A stretch of 60,000 nucleotides of DNA from Tubulanus polymorphus (Eukaryota; Nemertea; Palaeonemertea; Tubulaniformes; Tubulanidae), in NCBI RefSeq assembly GCF_964204645.1, contig NC_134031.1, positions 20,335,307 through 20,395,306 of the forward strand, read 5' to 3'. The notes below the pieces were generated by a model. The model worked only from the letters and a program-made list of their open reading frames with translations. It searched no databases and was not told the origin of the DNA. Within the stretch, counting starts at the first letter, position 1; every line of letters begins with the position of its first letter. The translations under genes were made by a program, and so were the position numbers. Below, piece by piece: positions 1 through 11,939 of the stretch.

Positions 1-65
1 TGCTGTTAGTGCGAGGAGGTGAACAGGTGAACGGCATATCGTATAATACTGATCTGATCGGAACA

Positions 66-132
66 GGTCATACCGTGGGATACCGTATCGACGGGTAATA
101 CCGTATCAACGGGTGATACCGTATCAACGTAG
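66..132. repeat. Short 18-bp tandem repeat
   Basis: About four imperfect copies of a unit like ATACCGTATCAACGGGTG lie head to tail. The copies drift by a few bases, as in an old minisatellite. No reading frame of note. Confidence 0.7.
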
Positions 133-2190
133 GATACATTGTGTAATTAACTGCCATGTATATAAAACGCCTTTCGATAATGATTTTTTTTTAGAGTGCG
201 TTGATTTTTGTGTTCGGGGCCTGTTACACTTTTAGACTTCGGGATCAACTGCCGAAACTTAGAATTAAAGAACAATTTTTGACTCGGGTTTTGAGTATGT
301 GTTTGGTAAGGGTTAGTTTAGCTGAAGTTGCCTCCAAAAAATATACTTGAATTTTTTTCGGCCTTTGGACATTGGTACCGGTCACCGTGATCGGCGGAGT
401 CTATGATATCTAGAATGCTAAAGTCATACATATGTAATCTAGGGGGCAGTGTCCTGAAAAGGATTAACTCAGTAATTGATTTAAAATGAGTCGAAAATTT
501 GATTTATAGTCACCAAAATTCACTAGATAGAACTGACTGCGAATGATTGTACATCTTCAAGACCAAGCTCATGAGTCATTAAGAACTATCATTTCCTCCA
601 ATATTTCATAAACGAATACAGCCAATCTCAGTCATCACATTACTCATTACTTAAGTCCTTACTAGTTTTTAGTCCCAATGTGTATAATGTATATGCGTAT
701 TTATCATATTTCATAATCTGAAGCTAAGCATGTAACTGTGTACGTATCTAAAAACGCTGCGAGTCATAAGCCACTTCGACTAGGAGCGATATCAAAATGG
801 CCGCCTCGTAGTTAATTGAAATCCTAGCCAAAATCGTCTCGCGCGATTGATTGAAAGTATACGGCATCAAAGTGCGGAGAATGCGCCTTATCATCTTTCC
901 ATTTTTTCATTGATAGAAATCTGATGCCAAAAACTGATTAAGAAATATGTGATGAGGAACATCTCACGAAATGTTGTATGGTAAAGGAATCTGAGAAATA
1001 TTCTTAACTTTGCGAGGAGTAACCGGAGAAGAATTGATATCAATATCATAAAAAGATGAAAAGTGTTTTTCACAAGAGTCTTGGCTTTACATTAGACATC
1101 CATGAACTTATATTTTTCATTGCATGGGGAGGAATGGGAGTAACTGTCAGGGTAGCGTATGATTAGGGGAAGGTGGGTGAAGATTCAGGATATAAAGGGT
1201 AAAAATAGTGGTATATTTAGGAGTAAGGATATGTGTAAGTGTAGGATTAAGGTAGGATAAGGACTGCTATATTGTTGTAAGTAGGATTAGGGTAAGCATC
1301 CGATTTTGAGCAGGGCAGGGAAACATCTGGAAAGCTCAGACAAAAATTTTAGACAGATGAGACAAACTTATGGACAGATGAAATCAGCTTTTAGATGGAT
1401 CAGATGAACTTTTGCACCATTCAGATGATATGGACCTTTGACGGGTAAGATGAACGTTGAGATGGACAAGATGAAATTTTAGAAAGACAAGATGGTTTCA
1501 ATCTGTAGAAGTTAATATTTGCAGACAGGTGAACACTGTAAATACTGAAGCATGATTTGTGATTGTTTCTTTCGTGAGGTCATAATTGTAACTGCTGTTA
1601 TTGATGGTCAGTGAGGGATAAAGATGAAATTATAGCTGTGAGACGAGGAACGGAACTCTCGGTCAGTCGAGACATAAAACTCAATTAGCCGAGTAATTAC
1701 CACGGGCGCGTAGCTGTAAAACACAGCACCCGTGATCAATAGCCCGCAACAGTGACAGATGGAATAGTTGCAGCTACTGGGAACATGTCCGCCAGCTAAT
1801 TCCCTACTTAGACGAGTTAATAGTTACCAATACTTCACATTTACCTGTGACATATAACGACGACCTATCGACCGTCGCCTATCAACTTCACTAGTCGACT
1901 GATAGCGTCGAGCACACGGAGGTACCATCCATCTCACACTTTGCGTCGTTGTTTGCGTGCCGATACTAGAACTTATTTTCTAATATCTGTCGCTCGTTTG
2001 CCCCATTTGAACTTTAGTTGATATCGAATATGACAGTCTAGTCAGACAATCTAGGCAGATCCAATATAGATAAGGTGTTTATCATGAGCTTGGCAAATTT
2101 CATGTCATATATTCAGGGCGCTGGTTTTTGTTATATACTAGAAGTGGTAATGGAGTGTAATCAAAAAGATTCTGTGATATAGAAATTTCA
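133..2190. other. Gene-free stretch with degenerate minisatellite
   Basis: I see no coding region here. Positions 1326-1500 hold degraded copies of the GATGAACTT-type repeat that is well preserved at 2195-2545 (motifs such as GACAGATGA and AGATGAACTT recur). The rest is AT-rich unique sequence. Confidence 0.5.
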
Positions 2191-2194
2191 TCTA

Positions 2195-2545
2195 AGATGA
2201 ACTTTTGAACAGAAGAGATGAACTTCTGGATGAATGAGATGAACTTCAGAATGAATAAGGTGAACTCGTGAACAGAAGGGATCTTGTTAACAGAAGAGGT
2301 GAACTTCAGGATGGATGCAGTGAACTTCAGGACAGATTAGATGAACTTGTTAACAGAAGAGATGAACTTCAGGACAGATGAGATGAACTTCAGGATGGAT
2401 GAGATGAACTTGTTGATAGAAGAGGTGAACTTCAGGATGGATGAGATGAACTTGTTAACAGAAGAGGTGAGCTTCAGGGTGGATGAGATGAACTTGTTAA
2501 CAGAAGAGGTGAGCTTTAGGGTGGATGAGATGAACTTTCAGAGCC
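2195..2545. repeat. 21-bp minisatellite with 42-bp higher-order unit
   Basis: Units of 21 bp alternate in pairs, giving a 42-bp higher-order period that is clearest from about 2396 to 2535. The core is GATGAACTTGTTAACAGAAGA followed by a related copy with GAGCTTCAGGGTG. Because 21 is a multiple of three, an 85-codon frame (2341-2598, plus) stays open and reads as heptads such as MNLLTEE and VSFRVDE. No signal peptide, intron or conserved domain accompanies it, so I treat it as non-coding repeat DNA. Confidence 0.85.
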
Positions 2546-2599
2546 AAAAATCCTACAGCGATGAAGTGTCAATGCAGCTTTTCATTTCCCTTAAGTAAA

Positions 2600-4058
2600 T
2601 TTTGCCATTGTAGCGTTAAGTACCGTAGTTGTTCCATTATTTGTCAATGCCTTGAATATCATTGACAGCGAAAATGATACACGTTAACAGGCTGATAAGT
2701 TTGTTTGACTAACACGTGATCAGTTCATCATTAATTTATTAAAAATGTGCTGTGCGTGTTACCCACACGAGAATCTTTCTCGCCGCGAATAATTTACGGA
2801 GAACATGAGAGATCTCGAGTTTAGATATACGAGTCCCCTGGAATTCTACGGCTTATTATCGAGAGTCGTCTACGCAATTTATCGGCTGTCAACTGTCGCC
2901 ATATAAATTCTTCAATAAGCGGTAATTATACAGAATTTTATCAGTCGCGGAGCACGCACACCCACAGCGGTGACTCGACGTTACTCCCAGACATCAAGAT
3001 TTAGACAGTTTGAGAATCTCATGAAAGTTTAACAAGGACAATCTTTTGCATGGTTTAGTTGGTCTTCATTTTTCTGGCTGGAGTTGATGCTAAATAAAGG
3101 GGTTTTGCTAATAACCGATGAACTTGGAACCGACTCCGACAAAGAATGCGAACACCTGAAAGTGTGGTAACGGTTATGATAATGAAAACAAGTAAAGTTC
3201 TGTATTAAACAGATTAATGACAGGTGTCATCGTACATTTCAGATTTTGTCGCACACATTCGATCATGTGATCAGACCAATTACCCGTGCATTACCATGGT
3301 AACGAACAAAACTAATTACAACCATTTTCGGTCGTGGTTGTTTATTGTTCGGCAATAATTGATGTATATGACATTATAGATCAAAAGTCCGTGTGCTGCT
3401 GGGATGAACTGTGCTGATTCGATTAGACACATATCAGATGAGATATGTGAACAAGGGATTCTTAGAAGTGAGTGTACCTTCAAATTGAACAGGGCTTTTA
3501 ATTTGAAAAGGGCAGATTTGGTATTGCGACGGCTGCCAGCAAAGCACTGATGGGGGTTTCGGTGGCCCTACCACAGAGAACTGGAAAAGGACCTTTCTGG
3601 CCATTAATAGAGCATATCTAAATTTTTTGTCTTCTTAAAATCTTTGCAAAAAATATTTTCCAGATGTTTTGAATTTTGAAAGGGTGGGTGGGTGGACCAA
3701 TCTGCCCTTGTTGAAGCTATCATTGGAACCAGCAAACGCTTATGAATTTTCCAGGGTATTTATTCCATAATAGTATTGACGCTTACATGTAAGCGAGTGG
3801 GCATCCTGTTTGACTGTGAAACGATCACCCCCGTTTATACCTAATAAATGCGTGAACTCCTTACATCGGTGAGGTTTCTTCCACTCCCCGCGATCAAAGA
3901 TATGCGAAGAACGTTTGAAATTTGAAGAGCGTTTTTTCTCCCTGGCGCGCGTTAGATAAATTAGAGAGAGAAGAACGATGTACGTAATTTCGCAGCGGTC
4001 GCCGCTCGTTATAGTTCGCCTACGGTTTGTAATCAGTCTAATTAACGTATGATGTAGT
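2600..4058. other. Gene-free stretch with CpG/TAAT-rich patches
   Basis: No gene is visible. Positions 2690-2990 and 3940-4050 are richer in CpG and in TAAT/ATTA motifs than their surroundings, which can be a mark of conserved non-coding regulatory DNA; this is inference only. Confidence 0.35.
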
Positions 4059-4117
4059 CATCGTCCTCATCATCGCCCTCATCATCATCATTATCATCAT
4101 CATCATTATCATCATGT
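4059..4117. repeat. ATC trinucleotide microsatellite
   Basis: Nearly pure (ATC)n with TTATC and CGTCC/CGCCC interruptions. No open frame of interest crosses it. Confidence 0.9.
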
Positions 4118-4494
4118 GAAGCTGTTTTAACCGGCGGCTATTTCAATTTTTAGCTCTGCGACGACGATGATGAAATGAAAGACGCGCCCGGTAACATACG
4201 ATACTCGACACGCGCACAACGCAACGGAAATTTCTCCATTAATTAGAACGTAAAAGACGGTTTAATTCGAGTGGTTTTTCTGAAAAGCCGACGATGTTGA
4301 GAAATCGTTTGATGTGTGTACGCTACACGGAGCACTGCAGAGCGTCTAGCGATTACTTATGACTGTTCAATGGTTGAATGAATAGTCAAAAGTCTGATGT
4401 GGAGCTCAACTTGCTTCTTACAATCATTCAAAGGTTGCATCAGTTGCTAAACGATTACTACAACTGTTGATTGGTTATACTAGTAGCTCAAAGT

Positions 4495-4967
4495 TGAAAT
4501 CAAAATGCCGGGGAGGGTGGAGGGGGTATTAAGGGTGGAGGGGGTATTGAGGGTGGAGGGGGTATTGAGGGTGGAGGGGGTATAGAGGGTTGAGGGGATA
4601 TTGAGGGTTGAGGGGGTATTGATGGTGGAGGGGGTATTGATGGTGGAGGGGGTATTGAGGGTGGAGGGGGTATTGAGGGTGGAGGGGGTATTGAGGGTGG
4701 AGGGGGTATTGAGGGTGGAGGGGGTATTGAGGGTGGAGGGGGTATTGAGGGTGGAGGGGGTATTGAGGGTGGAGGGGGTATTGAGGGTGGAGGGGGTATT
4801 GAGGGTGGAGGGGGTATTGAGGGTGGAGGGGGTATTGAGGGTGGAGGGGGTATCGAGGGTGGAGGGGGTATTGAGGGGCAAGGAATGATAGAGCGAAAGG
4901 TTAGGTAGAAGATGAAAAGTTCGATAAAGTCAGAACGTCTTTTCGCCATGATACGATAAATGAACGT
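4495..4967 (+). mobile_element. Minisatellite-bearing non-autonomous element, copy 1
   Basis: About 21 copies of an 18-bp unit (GGTGGAGGGGGTATTGAG) fill 4503-4880. The left border reads GAAATCAAAATGCCGGGG. The right flank, with GGAATGA, TTAGGTAGAAG, GATAAAGTCAGAA and TTTCGCCATGATACGATAAA, matches the reverse complement of 17124-17220 over about 100 bp. Shared flanks plus a shared internal array at two separate loci indicate a mobile element rather than two independent expansions. The layout (short head, minisatellite, about 100-bp tail) resembles non-autonomous Helitron-like elements with internal tandem repeats; that family assignment is inference. Proline/threonine/serine-rich frames in all directions are artefacts of the array. 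Confidence 0.75.
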
Positions 4968-4969
4968 AA

Positions 4970-6680
4970 CTTGTCCAGAGAGGAACTCACAATTGTTTGT
5001 ATGAATATCTCATGTTTAGAACTGACTGAATAATGTTATATTCTGCGTGAGACTGAAAGTTGTTTACTGTTTATTTGTTGAATGACATTTTAGGAAGTTG
5101 CTCACAACTTTTACTTGATTAATGAGATAAAATAGTTTGATTTTCTCGTCTTAAAGCAACTTAAATGTGGCTACAATACATGAAGAAATTCGCCTAGTTT
5201 GTCACAAGCTTTAACAAAAAAATATTGTCTCATTGCTTCCATTGTATTGAAAATGTTTGAAAATGTATTGAAAAGTTTTTACGATGGTTTGAACAGCATA
5301 TCATGAATCGAGATTAAAATCCAAACCGTACCTCGACAGAAATGAAAACATGGAGAAAAAATATCGAATTCAAAATCCACTTTAATACCGCGCGATAAGC
5401 AATCAAAAACTTCTCATGCACCGACGATGTCATTCTCGATTCTTCAATTACTTCGAAACAGCGAGTTGCGCATCAAATTTCCACGCTTCGCTTTCGGCTA
5501 AAACTGAGAGCGAACTGAGAGTGTTACGTTATTTTCATCATAATCATCGACTCAGCTGCCTTGAAACATTCCAACAATTACTAATCTGAGTCTCGATAAA
5601 GTCACCTTCCCCCTCCCCGCACACTAGTGTAATGTAAGTATGCATGCGTAGAATTCACCTGGTGTGTGGGTCAAAGTTTTAAGCGCATTTGTCACTTGCA
5701 TCATTGAAGCTGATATCTAATATGTTTGATTTTTTTGTCACCGAGTTCATAGGATTTAGTTTGTCCACTACATAATAAATGATTGATTGATCACATGACA
5801 GGTGCAGTATAGTGAAACTGCATATTTGTTGCTAGTGTGCAGTTTTTGGCATCAATAGTGATGATAAACTTCCATGGTATACTCTTGTCGCCAGTGTGCA
5901 GCGGGCTCTACATTCAAGCAACTAACTGCAAGCAGCCAGTTCCTCTTGCATCTAATTCATCTTCAGAGATGTATGCAAGGCCTTACTGATCCCAGAAAAT
6001 GGCAGCAATGTCTCGTTGTTCGTTTAGGACCTGTTATTTGGGTGCGGTATCGTCGCGCTCACTGATCTGAAGAAAGCATAGTCTGATTACGCAAATAATC
6101 TAATTTCGACTTGATGAGCGCTCTTCGGTAGACAATGAACGGGCCCCATGGCAACCGGCGAAAAGCTAATTAATGCCTTAGAAAAATCATTTTTCCGCCG
6201 ACATTTCGTCAGGAAATTTAAGGTCGGCCTTTTTCTCCCGGCGTGTGACATCAAACGTAGTTGCAGGAACAAAACAGGTTTTTTTCGCGCTAGTAGATGA
6301 AGAATTTAAATGTGAAAAAAATCGGCATTCATTCGTCCATATCCATTCAGAAACACTTATTTCCGAGAGTGTAATGGATGCTAAATTAACATTTTAAACT
6401 TACTACTACCTTGAGACTCAATGATTTAAACTTTATGAGTATCGATACTATCAAGCGCTGTAATTAAGGGCCATTACACATTATTTAGTTTAGCTGGCGT
6501 CACAATTTAGGATGACTGTGCTACAGTAAACCATGTGTTAATGCAAATGAAAAAACACTCAAGGAAAATGTTGGTTCTCCAGCTTCCGTTGCGAGAGGCT
6601 CAGGTTTTTCTTAAGTCATATCTATTTATTGTAGTTAACCGAAAAGTTCCCAATTACAAGTCTCCAGGCATTTATCTACC
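4970..6680. other. Gene-free stretch
   Basis: AT-rich unique sequence. I see no exon with paired splice sites and no clear repeat. Short frames near 5874-6065 and 6087-6272 have no recognisable content. Confidence 0.4.
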
Positions 6681-6681
6681 A

Positions 6682-6826
6682 GGGGCCGGTTTAACAGACT
6701 GGTATTACCTTTAACCCTGGGGCTAATCCAGTTGAAAATCAATTGAGTTAGCCCACGGGTCAAAGTTGATACCAGTTTATAAAACTGGCCCCAGGGGCTT
6801 AAATCTCGGCTATGGAACTGGCCCCA
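6682..6826. mobile_element. MITE-like element, GGGGCCGGTT family, copy A
   Basis: The left end GGGGCCGGTTTAACAG is mirrored by AAAACTGGCCCC at 6781-6792 and again by CTATGGAACTGGCCCC at 6811-6826. The rightmost arm, GGCTTAAATCTCGGCTATGG, closely matches the right arm of the element at 42379-42514, so both belong to one family of about 140 bp. No coding capacity. Confidence 0.7.
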
Positions 6827-7042
6827 GTTAACTTGAAACAATTTTTTTATCAACTAGGACCAATTTGTTCAGCTCTACCCCAGAACCAAAATGAGTTCTA
6901 CTAAACTCTACAATTGAATTCTAAAAATCTTGAATTTCTGATTTTAAAATTCTTATTCATAGTCAAGTATTTGTAGTCATCTATCGCCAAGACTTTGATC
7001 CAAAGAATGGTGGCCGACTGTATTGCATTGAGAGCTGACTGC

Positions 7043-7199
7043 ATTGCATAAATAGGAAAGTAAACAGGTCTTTTAGATGTCATATCAGTTTTGTAACCAC
7101 TTAGTATTGAAAGTGTCATATAATATTATTAGTATTGCATAAATAGGAAAGTAAACAGATTTTTAAATGTCGCATCTGTTTTGTAACTATTCTCTATTG
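7043..7199. repeat. Tandem duplication with 92-bp offset
   Basis: The block beginning TTGCATAAATAGGAAAGTAA at about 7043 recurs at about 7135. The two copies, about 66 bp each, share roughly 80 percent of bases, through TTTTGTAAC and on to TATTG. Confidence 0.75.
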
Positions 7200-8612
7200 T
7201 TATACGGATCGTAATTGTAATACCCCCAATAAGAACGATGATGAAAACTTGAATCTATATCCATCTCTTAGCGAGGTATTTTCCGCAATCTATCAAGAAG
7301 CAATCATTCTCGCGACTAGCCGCGATCCACGTCGACCACGCAGCCACCAGTGCCGCCGCCACAAATCATCTACAACTATCCATTCATAGGTTAATGAAAG
7401 CTTAAAAAAACAAGTCATCCGTCAACTGCGGTAGACATCTGAACATCTAACCGATAGATACCGACTTCATCATCAGAAACGGTAAACGGTACAGTGTTCA
7501 ATTTCGCGAGGAATTTTCACGAGGATGACAATATATATCTATACGACCAGATGGATGGCAATCATCTCGCAAAACGCATATTCTCACGCGGGATCCGATC
7601 GTACTGTTGGAAAAAAATGACAAAAAAAACCAATAAACCAAGTTATCGCGTAAATGACTACTGATATCATCAATGACCAGCTATTTATTTACATCGCGAT
7701 ATATATTGACGCAACTCAGGAAAGGGAAATAATGATCTAAAGATGATGATGATATAATTAGAACTGCTACTACATAAAAGGCTTATTATTATATCAACTT
7801 CTTTAAGACTTTACAGAACGGCCACGTTGCTAGTTGTGACTTCGGTCTGAAAAATTGTCATAAAATCCAAGTCGTTCGAAGACATTCTGAAGCTTTGGAG
7901 CGTGCAAATGCCAACTTTGATACAAAATGTGACATCCTCCAAACTCAAGGGCACTTCATAAACTTAAACCATTTTTTCATGCAATAGGTGCTTAGGTGCA
8001 TGCGTCCTGCAGTACTGCAATAGATGTCGTATTCTTTTGAAAGAGCTTAATACGTATGATTTTCAAATTATCTCCAGCGCTGAAAGGGTTATCAGACATG
8101 ACTGTATGCTTGGCACAAAAATACTAAAGCATGTAGGATGAATTAGGATTAGCTATTTCACCTATTTTTGCGATGACTGTACCATCTTTACTCTTTACCT
8201 CATCTACTATGCATTGATCTCACGTATTCTTATCAGGATATCTTTCCCATTCGGTGGCGACTGTATATAATGTTGTGTCAACAACTCCTGCGATACCTCA
8301 GATACCTCAGATACAACGTTCCGACGCTTTTATTACAGAGAGAAACTGATCAGATTGTGTGTTGACATAAGCATCATGTTCTTCCCTGGTGTGAAGATCT
8401 TTTACGGAGCAATTGACAAATATAGCCGATTCGAGGGAAAGGTATCATTTCAGAACCACCGGGTCTTCTGATATCTGTCTTCTGACTCCAGTAAATGTCT
8501 ATCTACGAGATCAGGGATGTGGGAGAATCACTCCGGCTTAGGTTCACACTGAGATATAGCTTAGCATGTTCCTTGCCAGATTCAAGATTTCTCAATATCC
8601 ACTCAGTTGACA

Positions 8613-8945
8613 TACAGGGTGTCCCATTAAAAACATCACAGACATTTGATTAGTTCTAATTAATAAACAGAGAAATATTATACAATCAATTTGGTCTAGA
8701 ATGAATCCAATTGATGTTAACTTCATACCATTAAAATTTCATGGTAAATCACTGAATTCAAGAGCCAATGTCCGATTTGTCACTTCTTGGATGTCTGGTT
8801 CTGTGGTCTTTATGCATAATTGATTTTCCATTAAAGATTAATGGTATGAAGCAAACATCTGATGGCATCATTCTAGAACAAATTCATCAAATTAGATTAC
8901 TCTGTTTATTAATTAGAACTAATTAAATCCGAGTAACACTCTGTA
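8613..8945. mobile_element. 333-bp MITE with TA-flanked inverted repeats
   Basis: The left end TACAGGGTGTCCCATTAA and the right end, read on the other strand as TACAGAGTGTTACTCGG, are inverted copies. The match resumes inside with TTAGTTCTAATTAATAAACA on both arms and extends to TCTAGAATGA. Both ends start at TA, which fits a Tc1/mariner-type TA target duplication. There is no transposase frame, so it is non-autonomous. Confidence 0.8.
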
Positions 8946-9553
8946 CACAGACTTTTCAAAAGAATGAAATTTCTCTGAATTGAAATCGCGGTTCAACTCA
9001 TATTTGTTACATGGACTTTTATATGTGTTATTTATTAGAGAGACATCATTTTGAAAGCTATCATGAAACCAGCGACACAAAATGTCCGACTTCACGATTC
9101 GTTCAAAGATGTTTTAACAAGTAGACACAGACAGCCGATACTTGAAGGATGAGAAATATCATTTCGAAAACTACCAGACATCTGAAACTGGTAATGATAA
9201 CCATTCCTAACGCCTAAACGTGATCTTAATTTTGAAAGCGGATGCGTTTAACTGTGAGACACAGAAGAGACACTTAGTGTCGTAGGATGATACAGATCAT
9301 ATACACACGTATAACATGAGTGAGTTTCAGCTGTAAAAGCATGTAAAACATGAATATATCATGACTGCTGATACAACAACCTCAAATTCAAAACAAAGTA
9401 AACAATTCGGTGAAGGATATCGCTAAGCCACTTTATAGATCGACCGGTGGCCAACGGCACGGTGACCACAATTTCATAAGATTTAAAGATTGAAGCTTTG
9501 CTGTGAAGGTTGCCAATTTCGCCCAAAGCCAAATCATTGCGCCCGTAAGAATG

Positions 9554-9700
9554 CTGACTGGTTCCGGAAGTGACTTGCTTCACTCGTCACTGCATTGTTT
9601 AGTATCGAATGAGTGGTTTACGTGTGAACGCTCTCTCTCTCTAACTTGGCACGGGTCAAATTTGACTCAGGTCCAACCCGGTTCAAATCATCTTTCACTG
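9554..9700. repeat. Dispersed repeat with CGGAAGTGAC / AAATTTG core
   Basis: The segment from CTGACTGGTTCCGGAAGTGA to GTGTGAACGC recurs in reverse orientation at 26908-26990. It is followed by GGTCAAATTTGACTCAGGTC, a motif also seen in variant form near 11,890, 27,015 and 32,170. This looks like an old, rearranged family of non-autonomous elements. Confidence 0.6.
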
Positions 9701-9704
9701 TGAT

Positions 9705-11795
9705 TGCAGCTTAAGAATTCTTCTATTCACGAGTTACGTTGCCTTCAGAAATTGCTCTTTTTCTCGCTCTGCGTTAAAAATGCTGTGCGTTAAAAATGCT
9801 GTCATTTGCAATCGTCGACAGACTTTTTTTCGTTGTTTCTTGTGACTGTTGTGTTATTTAACCTGACACTGTTGCGAATGAACAACTAAAAGGAAAATAA
9901 AAACATCATCGAAGCTGCTATTATTCTTGCGCCGAGTGAAGCATAAGTGCCGATAGCTGAGATGCGGGAAAAAAAAGATGTTACCTCCAGTTCAAAAAAG
10001 AAAACCATTGAAATCTTTTCGAGACACTCAATTTGAAAGATACGATTGTAATGGACAGGTTAAGAAAAGTCTCATATCATTTTGGTGGCTCATTTTTGGA
10101 AATAATTGCCAATATTCAGGTCTGAGAGTAGAAAAAATTCATTTCAAAAGTTAGGGATATTAGAGGGATCATTGCTGTTACCATTGTTGGATTGAATTTT
10201 GAAAGTTGCCTTTTCAACTTCTCCACTTGGAAGTTCAATTCTTCCATTGTTGCAATAGTCTTTTGAATACAATTCCCGGATTGCCACATTAGCTATGTAA
10301 ATATCCCTGATAATTCCTCAATTGCCGCAGTAGCCTTGTAAATATTACTGTATCATCTCATGATTTTTCTGATACAGATTTATGGATATTGGCCGATCAC
10401 ATGTTATACGAATGACTATCGAAGCAATCCGATTACGGATGGAGTATGATTGATAATTTGAGGGGAGCGAATGGGGTTAAAGCGATGCCGGCACTGGCGC
10501 ACGCTCGTGAAATGGTACGTTCATGTTCTGATTAATTCGCCATCAACGAATAAACATCGAACCCGAAGAGTGTCATTAACGGTAATTCCGGAGAGTCAAT
10601 GTTTACATGAAATGAATCACGAATAGTCGCCGCCTGACTAGGCCAAACAACTGAATAATACATGAATTCATTTTTTCCCTTGTGGTATTATTATAATGCA
10701 ATGCGGAGTAAAGTTAAGGCCCGCACACATCAAATTCAGCTAGTGTGTGGCTGATTTTTGCCCTTCTCTAAAAATCAAACATGTTTGATAATTTTCAACA
10801 CAGGGTAATGTGTGTACATGTGTTTAATACGCATGCGATATTACTCAAAAACTAAACACAGCTGCTATCAATTTCATACTAACAAATATATCAACATTAT
10901 AGGATGCAGGGTTTTAACTTACACCTCAAGACATGAAGACAGAAACATGAAACTGATTTGTGTTTCAATGCTACTGAAACTGCCCCCCCCCCCCCGTTAA
11001 TCTTGCGCCTAGAAATTTCGCGATTGCAATCAACATTGAATCCATTGACCTCTTCTCGATTTTTCATTAGAAAACTCTAATGCCACGAGGCTGTTCCGAA
11101 TTGATATCCCATTTAACAAATTGAACCTCCTGATGATGGCTAGGGGCGTAAAAAAAAAGACTTCATTTATTTTTGTCAATCACTTCAAATGAACGCCGAT
11201 GGCAACTGCGCGTCAAACACGAGAGCAGTTTTCAATCAGTGTCTGTCGACTTTTAAAAATACTCCACAATCATTCTACCCAGCTGCCTAGGCAAACTGTC
11301 CAAGTTAGCTGATAGTTTACGAACAAATTGAAACCGAATGTATCAGCTGGTCGGAACTTCAGTGCGGAAATAGTCAACCATTGGGTCTGTAGTTCGGGCC
11401 CAGTTCCAAGATGGCCGACGCTGTGAAATACTATACTATGGGTTAGGTTATGAGTTTCGACCACAAGTCGAGGCTAACTATGAAAAGGGCCTACCGGTAC
11501 CTAACAGGAAAATGTCATTCAGGGATCTGTAGACTCGTAACCCAAACAAGAACACGTTATTGTATTCTGCCGCCAATATGGCACCGTCATGTGAAAAACA
11601 CACATGGCCTCACAACATTCATATCTATACATCTAGTTCTCAATATGCGCCTCTCACACTCTCCTTCGTCCTTGTAAGTACATATAGATTATGCTAACTA
11701 TAATAATGGTGACTCGGTATAAGTGTTTAGACCGGCATAGTTCGCTGGGCTGCAAAATGGTGGGTTAGATATATTGTAGCTGCGATCACACAAGC
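9705..11795. other. Gene-free stretch
   Basis: No gene seen. A poly-C run lies at 10982-10995. Positions 10500-10630 have CpG and TAAT motifs that could be regulatory. Short frames here lack domains or splice context. Confidence 0.4.
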
Positions 11796-11799
11796 ATTT

Positions 11800-11935
11800 T
11801 TGGTCCGTACCAAAATTGGCCCAGAACAATCGTTCACACGAGTGCCAAATAAGCCCAGGTCTGTGCGGCCCAGCCCAAAACATTGCACCAGGCCCGAGTC
11901 AAATTTTAGCACAGGTCAAATAATTGCGTGTGAAT
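11800..11935. repeat. Dispersed repeat, same family as 32160-32260
   Basis: Read on the minus strand, the sequence ATTTGACCTGTGCTAAAATT and the following blocks (GGCCTGGTGCAATGTTTTGG, CTTATTTGGC, GTGTGAACG) match 32160-32260 in order. Two copies in opposite orientation support a dispersed element. Confidence 0.6.
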
Positions 11936-11939
11936 TTCA

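Noticed and set aside
4480-4949. Long proline/serine/threonine frames on the minus strand and a VEGVLR frame on the plus strand
   Set aside because: Direct translation of the 18-bp minisatellite inside the mobile element.
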